A stretch of DNA of 64,000 nt from Gigantopelta aegis (Eukaryota > Mollusca > Gastropoda > Neomphalida > Peltospiridae). Numbering within the stretch: position 1 is the stretch's first letter; every line of letters starts with the position of its first letter. The stretch covers positions 80,724,920-80,788,919 of the forward strand of contig NC_054702.1 of the NCBI RefSeq assembly GCF_016097555.1, in the 5' to 3' direction. The translations under genes and the position numbers were made by a program. The notes under the pieces are model-generated. The model made no database searches. It saw only the letters and a program-made list of their open reading frames with translations, and had not been told where the DNA came from. Of the stretch, positions 45,836 through 56,299 are shown one piece after another.

Positions 45836-46014
45836 TGGTGGTACAGGCGACGAATCAAGCATATACGTTTGACGATATCCGTTCATAGCGAACACACACG
45901 ACTTTTTTAAAAGTGCATTTGAGCTTGTATTTCACATTTGTACATGATGTTATAATATGGTAACCAGAGAATGTAACTTTAAGATATTTCAGAAAACATG
46001 GGACAAAACCAGAT

Positions 46015-46015
<1 letters not shown>

Positions 46016-46095
<80 letters not shown>
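46016..46095. repeat. (TA)n microsatellite
   Basis: About 40 uninterrupted TA units. Confidence 0.97.
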
Positions 46096-46097
<2 letters not shown>

Positions 46098-46419
46098 GGT
46101 TATTTTAATTTTGGTTTTATTATTACCGGTATTATGTTTGTAGTGCCAAATGATCCGTTGGGACGGTGGGAAGATTTTACCATCCCATAACAGTTTGTAT
46201 ACCAAAACGTTTTTTTCCCACAACGAGTGGGTCCCGACATGATCATGGTGAAGGGATATTGCAAACTTAGGGATTACTGTAGTGGTAGTGGTGGTAGACC
46301 GTTGGTATGTTTTTGATAAAAATGTCTCAACATGGCATCTCTCCTGAAAAATGTGAACTCACATTTTGGACATGTGGTCTGTATGATGACTCAAAGTGAA
46401 ACGACGTTGTCTGTTTTAC

Positions 46420-46610
46420 GTACATATTCCGTACATATTCAGAGGAAGCTGTTGTAACGCACCCTGTCACGGGCGCAGGTGTTGATTTGCGCCGTCTCCT
46501 TCGTCCAGTATAGGAAAGGGTTGGGGGGGGGGGGGGGGGGGGGAGGGGGGTATTTGTGGTGTTATTGAATTTGACAGTGTTCCGTAGGATAAGTCCAAAG
46601 TAAAACATTT
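46420..46610 (+). repeat. R3 repeat copy
   Basis: ACATATTCAGAGGAAGCTGT, TTGTAACGCACC and TCCTTCGTCCAGTATAGG match R3; includes a poly-G run at about 46522-46543. Confidence 0.65.
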
Positions 46611-46882
46611 GCGCAATTTCGTGAAATAATTTTGGCGCATGATTTTGAACGATTCTTTGAAAGTAAATAGTGAGCTATTTTCAAGAGTGATTTTGACTTA
46701 GTTGGCCTCATTATAGCTCTTTCACAGGTTTTCTGGTCCAAGTGACTCCTTTTGTAGTCCGTTTAGAAATGCCTCTTTCGTTTCAAGGCTTTCCAACCGT
46801 ACCACTTTCTTGTTGTTTCCGTTTTAAATCGGCCTTGGCTTGCTACACCACCTGTTGCATGGGAGAGATTTGTTTTATTCCT

Positions 46883-46909
46883 CCCCCCCCCCCCCCCCCC
46901 CCCCCCCCC
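46883..46909. repeat. Poly-C tract
   Basis: Twenty-seven consecutive C. Confidence 0.95.
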
Positions 46910-47141
46910 GCCACATGGGATCGTAGAGTTCTAGACATCGATCCACACTGTACATGATCCGACTTTCCCGCCCCGCCTAGCGAGGTTGATGTTTGTCGCG
47001 TGCTTGCAGCTTGTAGAAACGGGTCCACTTGTTCACGTCGGAGACGTACAACTTGTACTGATATGATATGTTGCTTTTCTGAAGGTTCTGCACGAAATGA
47101 TGTTGGTCATTGTCATAGGGTTTAACGTGCACATTCAACAG

Positions 47142-48133
47142 ACTAAAAATAACTAGCTTTCATAAACAGAGCAAATCACTCCCGAGGCAACACAACGGAC
47201 AGCTTCCAGATAAAATTCATCAAGTTAGTACTGTCAGGTGCATCCCACCATGGGAACCACAATTGGACAATGTAAAGATCTACAGATTGGTCCAACACCT
47301 CACCCCTGGAGAGGAACACAGTGAACCATACAAACGAGCCCTGACAGTGGCCGTGATTGATGAACAGTACCCAGAGACATCATGGACACAGGTATATACT
47401 GATGGATCTGCAACAAATGCAGTGGAGAACGGAGGGGCTGGAATATACATCACAGACCCTAGTGGCCACCGAGAGGAGGCACATTTTCCTGCAGGGAAAC
47501 ACTGCACAAACTATGCTGCAGAGGTTGAGGTTCTCATTCTTGCTGCCCACATCATCAGCACCAGAGAGAACTGCTCACATGTCGTCTTCCCGACAGATGC
47601 TCTCTCTGTCCTCCAGGTTTTTGAAAACAACAAGCTTGACAGACTTTCAGAAGCCCTACATCCTATCAGCAATGTCAAACAAGTCGTGTTACAATGGATC
47701 CCTGCTCACTGTGGGATACCAGGAAATAAAAATGCTGACAACAGGCAAAACTGGGTGCAGCTAAAGAACAGGATAACTGGTTGGCATACGAAGAGATGAA
47801 ATCTCATATTAAATCTCTATATAGACCTCCCAAACAAAGCAATGATTATTACCTGCTGTCCATCAGGAACAGGTCATCATTTTCCGATTAAGGACTGAAC
47901 ACAACAGGCTGAACCAGCATATGCATAAGAGGTTCCGGCTGGTCCTGTGAAGCAGAACAGACGACCGAACATGTCATTCAAGACTGCATAAACCTACAGC
48001 AGCTGAGGGAGACTACCTGGACAACTACAACTCTCCAGAAGAAGCTGTACGGCACAAGAAGTGATCAACAAAGAACAGTATCGTTCAGTCACTGCTGGTC
48101 TCGACGTGTAGTCAACAAGCGAACGAAAAGAAG
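47142..48133 (+). mobile_element. Truncated LINE (non-LTR retrotransposon) 3' fragment
   Basis: Carries an RNase H domain and then a frameshifted C-terminal region reading TTEHVIQDC. It is inserted in an R3 repeat with imperfect flanking copies ACGTGCACATTCAACAG (47125-47141) and ACGTGCATTCAAAACAG (48134-48150). No reverse transcriptase core is present, consistent with 5' truncation. Confidence 0.75.
47263..47799 (+). pseudogene. RNase H domain of a LINE, broken frame
   Basis: 178-codon frame with the four acidic RNase H positions: Asp47 (YTDGSAT), Glu87 (NYAAEVE), Asp112 (FPTDALS) and Asp159 (GNKNAD), plus QWIPAHCGIPGN. After NAD the frame diverges (NRQNWVQ); the expected continuation KTGC.. 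lies in the +1 frame, so there is a frameshift near 47740. RNase H domains of this kind occur in some non-LTR retrotransposons. Remnant. Confidence 0.82.
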
Positions 48134-48310
48134 ACGTGCATTCAAAACAGGCTGTTGTAAGGCACACCTTTCATAGGTGCAGGTGTAAAATCAGCCGGCT
48201 ACTCCATGCAGGACATGGATGGGTTGGGTGGTGGGGGTAGGAGACGGGCTCACCTGCGCAAGGGAGCACAAGCAGCCTGGCCAGGCTCGGTAGCAGGCTG
48301 GGTAGACGAT
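48134..48310 (+). repeat. R3 repeat copy (right part)
   Basis: CAGGCTGTTGTAAGGCACAC, TAGGTGCAGGTG, GCAAGGGAGCACAAGCAGCC; the left end lies before the LINE fragment (47117-47141). Confidence 0.7.
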
Positions 48311-48651
48311 GCTGTCCAAAAACCTTTTACTTATGTATACACACCGTCTCACGCATGTGCATAAGGTACGGTTCCTAATAGGAGAGTCACTTGGAATTTG
48401 TATGTGAGTGTGATACTTATAGTATGACCGGTTTGTGCCCACCTCCCAATCATAAATCTGGACTCGTAATTTACAGACATACCGACTATCATTTAAGTAA
48501 GCGAGCTCCGAAGAAACGTTTGAATACATGACCAAAACATTTCCCATACCACTCACAAGTGCCACAACTCAAAATCACAGGGAAACGTCCTGGGCGATAG
48601 GGCATAATATAACAAAACAAAACCGTACGTGTTATTCACATTTTTATTTAC

Positions 48652-48690
<39 letters not shown>
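48652..48690. repeat. (AC)n microsatellite
   Basis: About 19 AC units. Confidence 0.96.
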
Positions 48691-48693
<3 letters not shown>

Positions 48694-48914
48694 AAAAATA
48701 GCACACGCGTGTCTGAAACATTTAATGTCTGAACACATTCTTCACAGAGGTATCTCGGGGACAGCCTGTAATGTTCCATCATTGGATAATCTGCCTTCAT
48801 CGATAGTCGCGAAGTCCACAACAGTAACATGCGACAGCATCGTAGTCTACAGTGTAGCCTAATAGAAACCGGCAGTGGCAAGTTTCTACCACAAATGTCG
48901 AGGTGGTTGGGAAA

Positions 48915-49060
48915 TGGGAATTTGTTTAACGTGCACATTCAGAGCAAGCTGTTGTAGCGCACGCCTGTTCTGGGCACAAGTACCGGCCTCAGCCGGCTCC
49001 TCCGTCCAGGACAGAAAAGGGTCGAGGTGGTTTCACTCAGCATCCTATTTATAGACAGCC
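48915..49060 (+). repeat. R3 repeat copy
   Basis: AACGTGCACATTCAGAGCAA, GTTGTAGCGCACGCCTG and CCGGCTCCTCCGTCCAGG. Confidence 0.75.
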
Positions 49061-50327
49061 TGCACATCTCCAGTGATCAGTGACCACCAATTGTACGACT
49101 TGATTTGATCTGACCGAGGTGGTCTACATTCAAAATGAAAGATAACAATGACGTGTGTTGTCTGAATACTCGTCTTCTAGTTATATCTGTTATGACTGGT
49201 GATACAAATATTTTCAACATGTTCAGATACTTGTTGTGAGGGTTAGACTGTAAAAACAGTCACAATGAGCCAATAACAAAAATTTCTAAATTATCCCCTT
49301 TTTATGCTCTGGGTCTGGCCTACATGGTGGGTTAATAGGACAAGGCCGGTGGCCTTAACTAAGTCAAGGTCACGAAAAAGTAGGTCATGGAGCCATATAA
49401 GTATCCTTACTACTAATTATAAAAAAAACCCTGCTCTAATAGTGAAAAACACGCCATAATGTTTAAAAACTAAGGTCCGTAACTTAAAGATCTACATAAA
49501 AACAATTCAGGAATGTCGTCTGCTCAGTTTGAAACTACATTTTCTCGTTTGTTTGCTTTACTATTAAATCCTTACAAAACGGATCTGTCGACTTGAGACA
49601 GATTAACGAAAGGATAATAAAATATAGTTTAGCAGGAAAAACTAAATATAATTTAAAAATCCATGCGTAAGACGATATCCTTCATTATTATGTATTGCTG
49701 ATTTATTATTTATGTCAACACAATCTGGAATTATCGACAAGAAACACTGTGATGATACGAGGTGTAGTTATTTAGATATGTAGGTACTACTACTATGTTT
49801 GGAAGTAGGTACAAATGCATGTGCACTTGTGTAGACTACGTATCACCCAGGCGCGAATTGAAGGGGTATATAGGATGCTGGAGGTTCGCACCTCGTGAAC
49901 TTTGAAGCACCAGTAAATACTTTGGTTTAATTGGAGATGTACTATTTTTATCACCTCGGAATTTCTCTGGAATATCACCTGCCTATAATGTATGTTAGGG
50001 TACTTTGGCATATTGAAATGTGGATGCCATATGTATTTTCTCTCCAAATCTTTATGTCATAACATACGCCCAGACGTGAGCAGAAAATTATGCAGGAACG
50101 GGGGTCTAGACTGAGTCTAGCAGTTTTTCTAGGGGGTTTGGATCATGCTTTCTAGGAAAATATATCAGAAAAATACAATTAGCTTTCAGCAGGGGTTTTG
50201 ACCCCCAACCTGCACTTGCGGTTTTTTCAAAATAAAATAAATTACAGATTTAAAAAAAAAAAAATTAATGATAGGACAAGATTATATTGAGATCATATGG
50301 TATCAGTTTCAGGTTTTGACATTAATA
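49061..50327. other. No gene seen
   Basis: AT-rich intergenic sequence up to the Tc1-like element; nothing recognised. Confidence 0.55.
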
Positions 50328-51825
50328 TACTCTTCAAAAGAAGAAACGCAAAACCACATTGTCGTAACATTTGGAGAATTGATTTAATTATTGAATGGTG
50401 AGTCCGATAATTACCAAATGTTGCAGGATTGTTCACAATTCACTCTAGTCCATTGTGAATAAGTGACAGGACACACCACCAAGGTCAAGGTCATCTGGAG
50501 TCAATACCGGGTGTGGCCTCCGCGTGTGTTGACAACTGCCTGGCACCGCCTGCCCATTGAAGCAACCAGAGTACGGATGACGTCCCGGGGGATGGTGGCC
50601 CACTCGGCCTGCAAGGCTGCTGCCAGCTCGGGCAGGGTCTGGGGCTGTGGTTGTCGCTGTCGGAGGCGTCGGTCCAACTCGTCCCATAGATGCTCAATTG
50701 GGTTCAAATCCGGTGATATCGATGGCCAAGGAAGGACATTAATGTTGTTGTTCTGTAGGAAAGCCGTTGTGAGACGTGCTGTGTGAGGCCTGGCATTGTC
50801 ATGTTGGAACACTGCGTTGGCGTTGGCCATAACTGGAACGATGTGTGGCCGGAGGATCTGGTCAATGTAGCCCTGTGCATTCAGGTTGCCCTGCACGTGG
50901 ACCAGGTCAGTTCTGCCAGTGTGTGAGATGGCTGCCCACACCATGACACTACCCCCGCCAAATCTGTCCACTTCCTGCACGCAGTTTGCCGCATAACGTT
51001 CACCACGACGCCTATACACGCGACATCTTCCATCATGACGTCAGAGCAGAAATCGGGACTCGTCACTGAACCACACCCGTCTCCATCGCAGTTGAGGCCA
51101 TTGTCGATGAATCTGGCATCACTGCAGTCGGAGTCGACGGTGTTGTGGTGTTAAGATGACACCTCGAACTGGACGTTTGGCACGAATTCCTACCTCACGT
51201 AGGCGGTTCCGTACGGTCTGGTCGGATATCCTGCGCAAACCTGGTATTGCTGCGGCTGTGGAGGTGGCAGTAGTCAATCGTTCCCGAAGGTGGCGTACCC
51301 GGATGTAGCGGTCCTGCCCGGGGGTAGTGACCCGTGGTCAACCGGATCTAGGGAGGTCACGTGTTGATCCATGTTGCTGGTAACGGTCCCACAGTCTGGA
51401 GATGGTGCTTGGGGACACATGGAATGCCCTGGCAACGGCCGTTCTGGATTCGCCTGCGTCTAGTCGGCCGATGGCATTGTTTCTCTGCGGTTCACTGAGA
51501 CGTGGCATGTCCTGGATTGTCAACTGTCGGCCAGATACAGAGGCCAGGCAAGCGAACACCCTGCACTTTTATACTGTCGGTGTTCATGTTGCACGTGCAG
51601 ACAACGCACGTGCAGTGGTGATATGGTTTGCACGTGGCTGCGTTTTTGCGAATATTCACATTTTGGAACTTTATTGTACAGTAGCTGCGTTTTATCGAAT
51701 GTAACCGTGGGAATGTGTTTGGGACATGCAATGATCTTATATTCACAAAGCATGAACCGGTAGGAAACATAAAATCGGAGTTATAACCCATTTGTACCCT
51801 TTTGCGTTTCTTTTTTTGAAGAGTA
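50328..51825 (-). mobile_element. Tc1/mariner-like transposon, complete ends
   Basis: Terminal inverted repeats begin TACTCTTCAAAA and continue AAGAAACGCAAAA at both ends (50328 onward; reverse complement ending 51825). TA dinucleotides flank the element (50326-50327; 51826-51827), the expected Tc1/mariner target duplication. Length about 1.5 kb, usual for the group. It carries one transposase frame on the minus strand, broken by three TGA codons. It sits just 3' of ZNF-5. Confidence 0.9.
50501..51508 (-). pseudogene. Tc1/mariner transposase with three in-frame TGA codons
   Basis: Starts at MPRLSEPQ with a helix-turn-helix region, followed by SDQTVRNRLRE, the FSDESRF catalytic block, GGGSVMVW, HDNARPHTA and the SPDLNPIEHLWDEL block, so the DD(E) triad is recognisable. 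Stops at 51338-51340, 51119-51121 and 51041-51043 are all TGA and all in one frame with no frameshift. Family context suggests the lost residues were Arg (CGA), Trp (TGG) and Arg (CGA). The reading frame cannot give full-length transposase. Confidence 0.88.
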
Positions 51826-51947
51826 TATATCCTACTAGTCACCAATTCTTAAGAATTACTGATACCAAAATATATGTAGACTAATGATTAATATGACAAG
51901 TAGGAACTATTATACACCACATTTGTTCAGTGTTAGACAGAACATGC

Positions 51948-53468
51948 CTACTGCATTTCCTTACACACATTTGCTGTTGCACGCAACACTTCAGCCTGCT
52001 GTTCAAATGCCACGCGTTTCTTTTGCTCCTCCATACAGTATGCCACCACCTCTTCATTCCCAATTTGAACGGGTGTGGTATAATTGGTGTAATCTTCGAG
52101 TAACACGTCATTCTGCATGTCCGATACGGACTGCATTGTTATGGCTGATGTCTTAGAATCAGCTCCAGGGGCAGACATTTCTCCTTTTCTGATGTGAATG
52201 CGCTTATGGCGCGTCAGATGTGAAATATTGTTAAATCGCACACCACAAATCTCGCACTGGTTTGGTTTTTCTCCCTTGTGCGTCCGTATGTGATTCTGTA
52301 ATGCAGAATATCCACTCAACACCTTTCCACATATGTTGCAATCGTATGTTCTAAATCGTTGTAGACACACTATCTTGTGTCTATGATAAAACACGCAGTC
52401 AGTGAAGTGCTTGCCACATCTGTCACAAAGGTAATTGGTTTCTCCATTGTGCCTTTTCATATGTGAATCAAGTCTTTTTAGACTTGTCAACTTTTTGCCA
52501 CAGTGACGCCATGGACACACAGCCCTGATTGGCCATTTCCTGACATGCAGCTTCCTATGATTGGTCAACAGTTTGAAGCTGTCAAATGATTCTGAACAGT
52601 CTACACAGTCGAAGGCAAGAGATGTGCTGCCTGACTTCACATCACAGGGTAAACCGGACGAACCTATAATGCTGCTTTCTTTACCAATGTTTCCCGATGT
52701 GACCAGAACAGGTTTCGACTTGCCATCCATGTCTATGTTAACCAAATAATTAATAATGTCTGAAGATGATGTAGAATGGTCAGCCACAGTAAATGTTACA
52801 CCTTGCTTTTTAGTAGTTACTTGTGGATCTTCTGGTGCACTAGCCAGAACAAGACTGCCTTTAATTGGTAACATACTGGTAGCGTTCAGAAGACTATATG
52901 ATCTTTTGGATTTAGGTGAATTAGAGTCTTTTGTTTTTGAATGACTAGATGGAACCTTTAGTTCTGGAATCTTTGGTGCTGGAATCTTTGGTACAGACAA
53001 TTCCTTTTTAATGCTACTGGCATCTTGCTGACTTATTGCCATTTGTATCAACTGTTTCAAACACGCAGAAGCTGGAAATTCATCAACATTGTTTAGTCTA
53101 GTGTCATCCGTATTTTGTTTTTCAATCTTCTTTTTACTAGCGCACACTTGGTGAGATGCATTTCTATGCAATTCTAAGCCGGACCGTGTGATAAATCTTT
53201 TATTACACTGGGTGCATATGTAGGGTTTCGATTTTGAATGCTTCCTCCTATGAACATGAAGACTGGGTTTTTGACTAAAGGATCTTTGGCACCTCTTACA
53301 CTTAAAATGTTCCCATTCCTTACAACCAGCCAGATCCCGCATGGCAGCACTCGCTAAGCTCAGAGTCGTGATTCTCTGTGTGTGCTTTTGGCACACATCA
53401 CACTCATAGGTCTTGATAATTTTGACAGCTGATAAGGACCATCGGCGCTTTGCATTTCTTGTCAACAT
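51948..53468 (-). CDS. ZNF-5: 7-finger C2H2 zinc-finger protein, duplicate of ZNF-4
   Basis: 506-codon frame; acceptor TTTTGCAG ends at 53480, then an 11-nt leader and the ATG. Same order as ZNF-4: N-terminal CDVC pair, two fingers, linker, five fingers, tail with IGNEEVVAY. By eye the first 115 residues differ from ZNF-4 at only two positions (Leu9/Arg, Gln56/Lys), whereas the linker is diverged and has a 9-residue expansion with a repeated KIP motif (KIPAPKIPELK). In the C-terminal fingers several helix residues differ, for example SQTRLNS versus SLKRLDS. A Tc1-like element ends at 51825, about 120 bp past the stop, on the same strand, so the native 3' end may be displaced. The reading frame is intact. 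Confidence 0.92.
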   Translation of the reverse strand: MLTRNAKRRWSLSAVKIIKTYECDVCQKHTQRITTLSLASAAMRDLAGCKEWEHFKCKRCQRSFSQKPSLHVHRRKHSKSKPYICTQCNKRFITRSGLELHRNASHQVCASKKKIEKQNTDDTRLNNVDEFPASACLKQLIQMAISQQDASSIKKELSVPKIPAPKIPELKVPSSHSKTKDSNSPKSKRSYSLLNATSMLPIKGSLVLASAPEDPQVTTKKQGVTFTVADHSTSSSDIINYLVNIDMDGKSKPVLVTSGNIGKESSIIGSSGLPCDVKSGSTSLAFDCVDCSESFDSFKLLTNHRKLHVRKWPIRAVCPWRHCGKKLTSLKRLDSHMKRHNGETNYLCDRCGKHFTDCVFYHRHKIVCLQRFRTYDCNICGKVLSGYSALQNHIRTHKGEKPNQCEICGVRFNNISHLTRHKRIHIRKGEMSAPGADSKTSAITMQSVSDMQNDVLLEDYTNYTTPVQIGNEEVVAYCMEEQKKRVAFEQQAEVLRATANVCKEMQ

Positions 53469-53479
53469 TGTTGTTAAAT

Positions 53480-54013
53480 CTGCAAAATAAAACAGAATGT
53501 GTAAAAATCACACAACAGAGAGAAAATTTCTGTCATGCAAGCTAGAAAAAGCGCCAGTTACAAATCCATTTGAAATAATTTTGTAACATTTAAGGAATTG
53601 GCTCATGCAATAGATGCCACATTTCTAAATAATTAAATTACTTGGTTATTCAGAAATAGTCAATTTATTAAGCTATACATTTATGTTTCTACCAGCAGGG
53701 CTATCTCTGGGTGAGCAAAACAATTTGCCAAATTGTCTATTAAACTTCAAACATTGCAGAAATTGTCAGCTATTTTCTAAAACATGTCAATTATTACATG
53801 AAATTATTTCGCCAAATTGAAATAAAATTCTCCAACTTCTTTCAAAATTTGCAATTGGTGAATTTGGCGAGTGCCAGAGCTAGCCCTGACCAGAGATGGC
53901 ATGTATATAATATAAAATATAGATGTGTACAATAGCTTAAAAGAATGTGAGCAAACAGCAAAGGTAAACAGCAAATAGCATACACAGCCCTTCTAATTAA
54001 CCACAGTCACTGA
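53480..54013. other. 5' intron region of ZNF-5
   Basis: Begins with acceptor TTTTGCAG. Similarity to the ZNF-4 upstream region fades within about 40 bp. Confidence 0.5.
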
Positions 54014-54266
54014 CATTCATTCATTCATTCATTTGTAGTTATTTTCGTGCTTTTAAGGTTCCAGTATGCTGTCCTGAGCACACATCTAGACAGTCTGTTC
54101 AGTACAAAGGATTAATGGTTAGTTTGAGACAAATCGGTGCAGTGGCGTTACACGTAGCCATTGAGACATTAAACTTGCTCTGGGTGGGAGCCGGTATCCG
54201 GAGGCGAATCCTGTACCTACCAGCCTTAAGTCCGATGGCTTAACCACTACACCACCGAGGCCGGTA
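54014..54266 (-). mobile_element. tRNA-derived SINE with a third head type (H3)
   Basis: Read on the minus strand it starts ACCGGCCTCGGTGGTGTAG, with TGGTTAAGCC (A-box-like), a B-box-like region around GGATTCGCC and a body unlike H1/H2 SINEs. It ends in a (TGAA)n tail at the left. Confidence 0.7.
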
Positions 54267-54269
54267 ACT

Positions 54270-54930
54270 GCCATGGAAGCCGTATGTAGTTTTGGTTATA
54301 TTTTCTTCTTTTTTCATTTTTGAAATATAATTACATTATGTGAATGATCAAAATGTAAACAAGAGTACTGGTGAGGTACATGATACGCCCATCCCGAGTT
54401 TGATGGAAAACCATAGATGTTAATGAATATGTTATGGGTATGATTCAATTCTAATACTTTTTATGTACATAATGGGTTACACCAATAGAAAATAGGTAAA
54501 TTGAAATTAATTTGGCAAAACCCATCAATTCTTAGAGGCTTACAAAGCATGTAGTGTTTTCCCTAGCTTGTTTTAGAATGGTGCAGCACCATACCTCAAT
54601 AGTCTAGCACCATCTTGCCTAAATCAGCACTATGCTGCCCTGAGATTAAACAAGCCTTTTTCACTAATTAATTCAAAATTGCCTTTATAAAATACCCAAA
54701 AAGGTATTATTAATTAATAAAATATGCCTTTTATATCTTTTGCCATTCATTTATTAAATCAAGCACATAAATTACATTAATGTTTATTTCAATTAATTTT
54801 TGTGTATTTTTAATGCCTTGCCCAATTTCTAGGGAAATTACTAGCATGGCTAACCTTTAATTAAATCTCTTTGGTATTAAATATATATATATATCGTTAA
54901 TATATTTTTAAAATAAACACACACACTCAT
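54270..54930. other. No gene seen
   Basis: AT-rich; a short (AT)n near 54882-54893. Confidence 0.55.
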
Positions 54931-54934
54931 TAGC

Positions 54935-55372
54935 CAGAGTACTCTGTTGTTTGAGAGTTAGAAGACATTTGGACGGTTATGATAGCTCTCTCAGCCAGAG
55001 ATAACTCAACAGCAAAAACACAGAATTGCTGCCTACCACTGGCTAGGCAAAGATATCCACTCTAATACAGCGATAAGCCTATGTTTGACACTAAATACAC
55101 TTACATTAATCATTTTCGAGTTCGTTGGTAAAATTGTTTTAACATATTAATCAATCTAATACACACACTACAGGAAGAAAATCGTCAGCACCTACATATT
55201 TCATATAGTGTGTGTATTAGAGGGTTAATAATTATGTGAAATATGTGTTTTCAAAAATGATCTAAGTAATGATATTTAGCGTCAAACGTAGCGTTATTGT
55301 TGTATTAGAGCGGGAATCTTTGCCTACAGAGTACTGTGTGATAGGCACTAGGCAGCAATTCTATGTTTTCGT
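54935..55372. mobile_element. R5-related older element
   Basis: Inverted arms share TACACACACTACAGGAAG, CATTTTCGAGTTCG and TAGAGCGGGAATCTTTGCC with R5 but are diverged. Starts near TAGCCAGAGTACTC. Confidence 0.65.
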
Positions 55373-55526
55373 TATACAGTTATTGTAGATTAATCAATAG
55401 TTGAGCATGTTACATTTTTTCTACAGCTCGCAAACCAGTGACATCACATTTATCAACAAATGATAAAACAGCACTTGCTGGTCTAAAATCAAAATCATTT
55501 TGATCAGTGATATCTTCTTTTTTGAG

Positions 55527-55830
55527 GGGGGAGGGGACGTAGCCCAGTGATAAAGCACTCGCTTGATGTGCAGTCAGTTTGAGATCAATTCCCATCAGGC
55601 TATTTCTTGGTCCAGTCAGCGCACCACAACTGGTATATTATAGGCCATGGTATGTGCTATCCTGTCTGTGGGATGGTCCATACAAAAGATCCCTTGAGAC
55701 TAATGGAAAATGTAGTGGGTTTTCTCTCTACATCTAAGACTACAAGTCAAAATTACCATATGTTTGATATCCAATAACCGATGATTAATAAATCAATATG
55801 TTCTAGTGCTGTCGTGAAACAAAATCTATA
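55527..55830 (+). mobile_element. SINE, head H2 with tail T2
   Basis: GGGGACGTAGCCCAGTGATA head, body, tail T2 (ATGTTCTAGTGCTGTCGTG) ending AAACAAAATC. Confidence 0.82.
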
Positions 55831-56299
55831 TTCATTTCTTTTTCATCAGTGAAAAGTCAGTTTTCTCCAATACCAAATATAAGTGTCCAGAAACGAAACA
55901 AGAATGTAGTGCACGATTATTCGTCACGTTGTATACTACTCAAAAGAATTTAAGGGTCAGACGATATTTTCGACATTATTTTCTGAATGTCAATTATATT
56001 AGCTAGACCATAATGTCACGCATGGTATTGTTCCATTTTGACGAAAGTGGGTCTAAGCAACCCATAAATGAATTAAAATCCACTGTCATTGACACTGTCG
56101 ACTAGTTCTAATGGCGAAAACATGCTTACATTTGCACGTAAATTAGGGCGAAAGCGAAAGGTCTGCTAAGTGCCCATAACTTGCTTTTTCACAAAGCGCT
56201 TCATTTGCACGCTTTGCATGTGTATTCCATGTTCCCAATGCTGAATTTCCGTATAATTGGAGCTTGCGTTCGTGTACGGTGCACACTTCAAATTCGACA

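Noticed and set aside
45957-46223. Tyr-Ile repeat frames
   Set aside because: Translation of the (TA)n tract.
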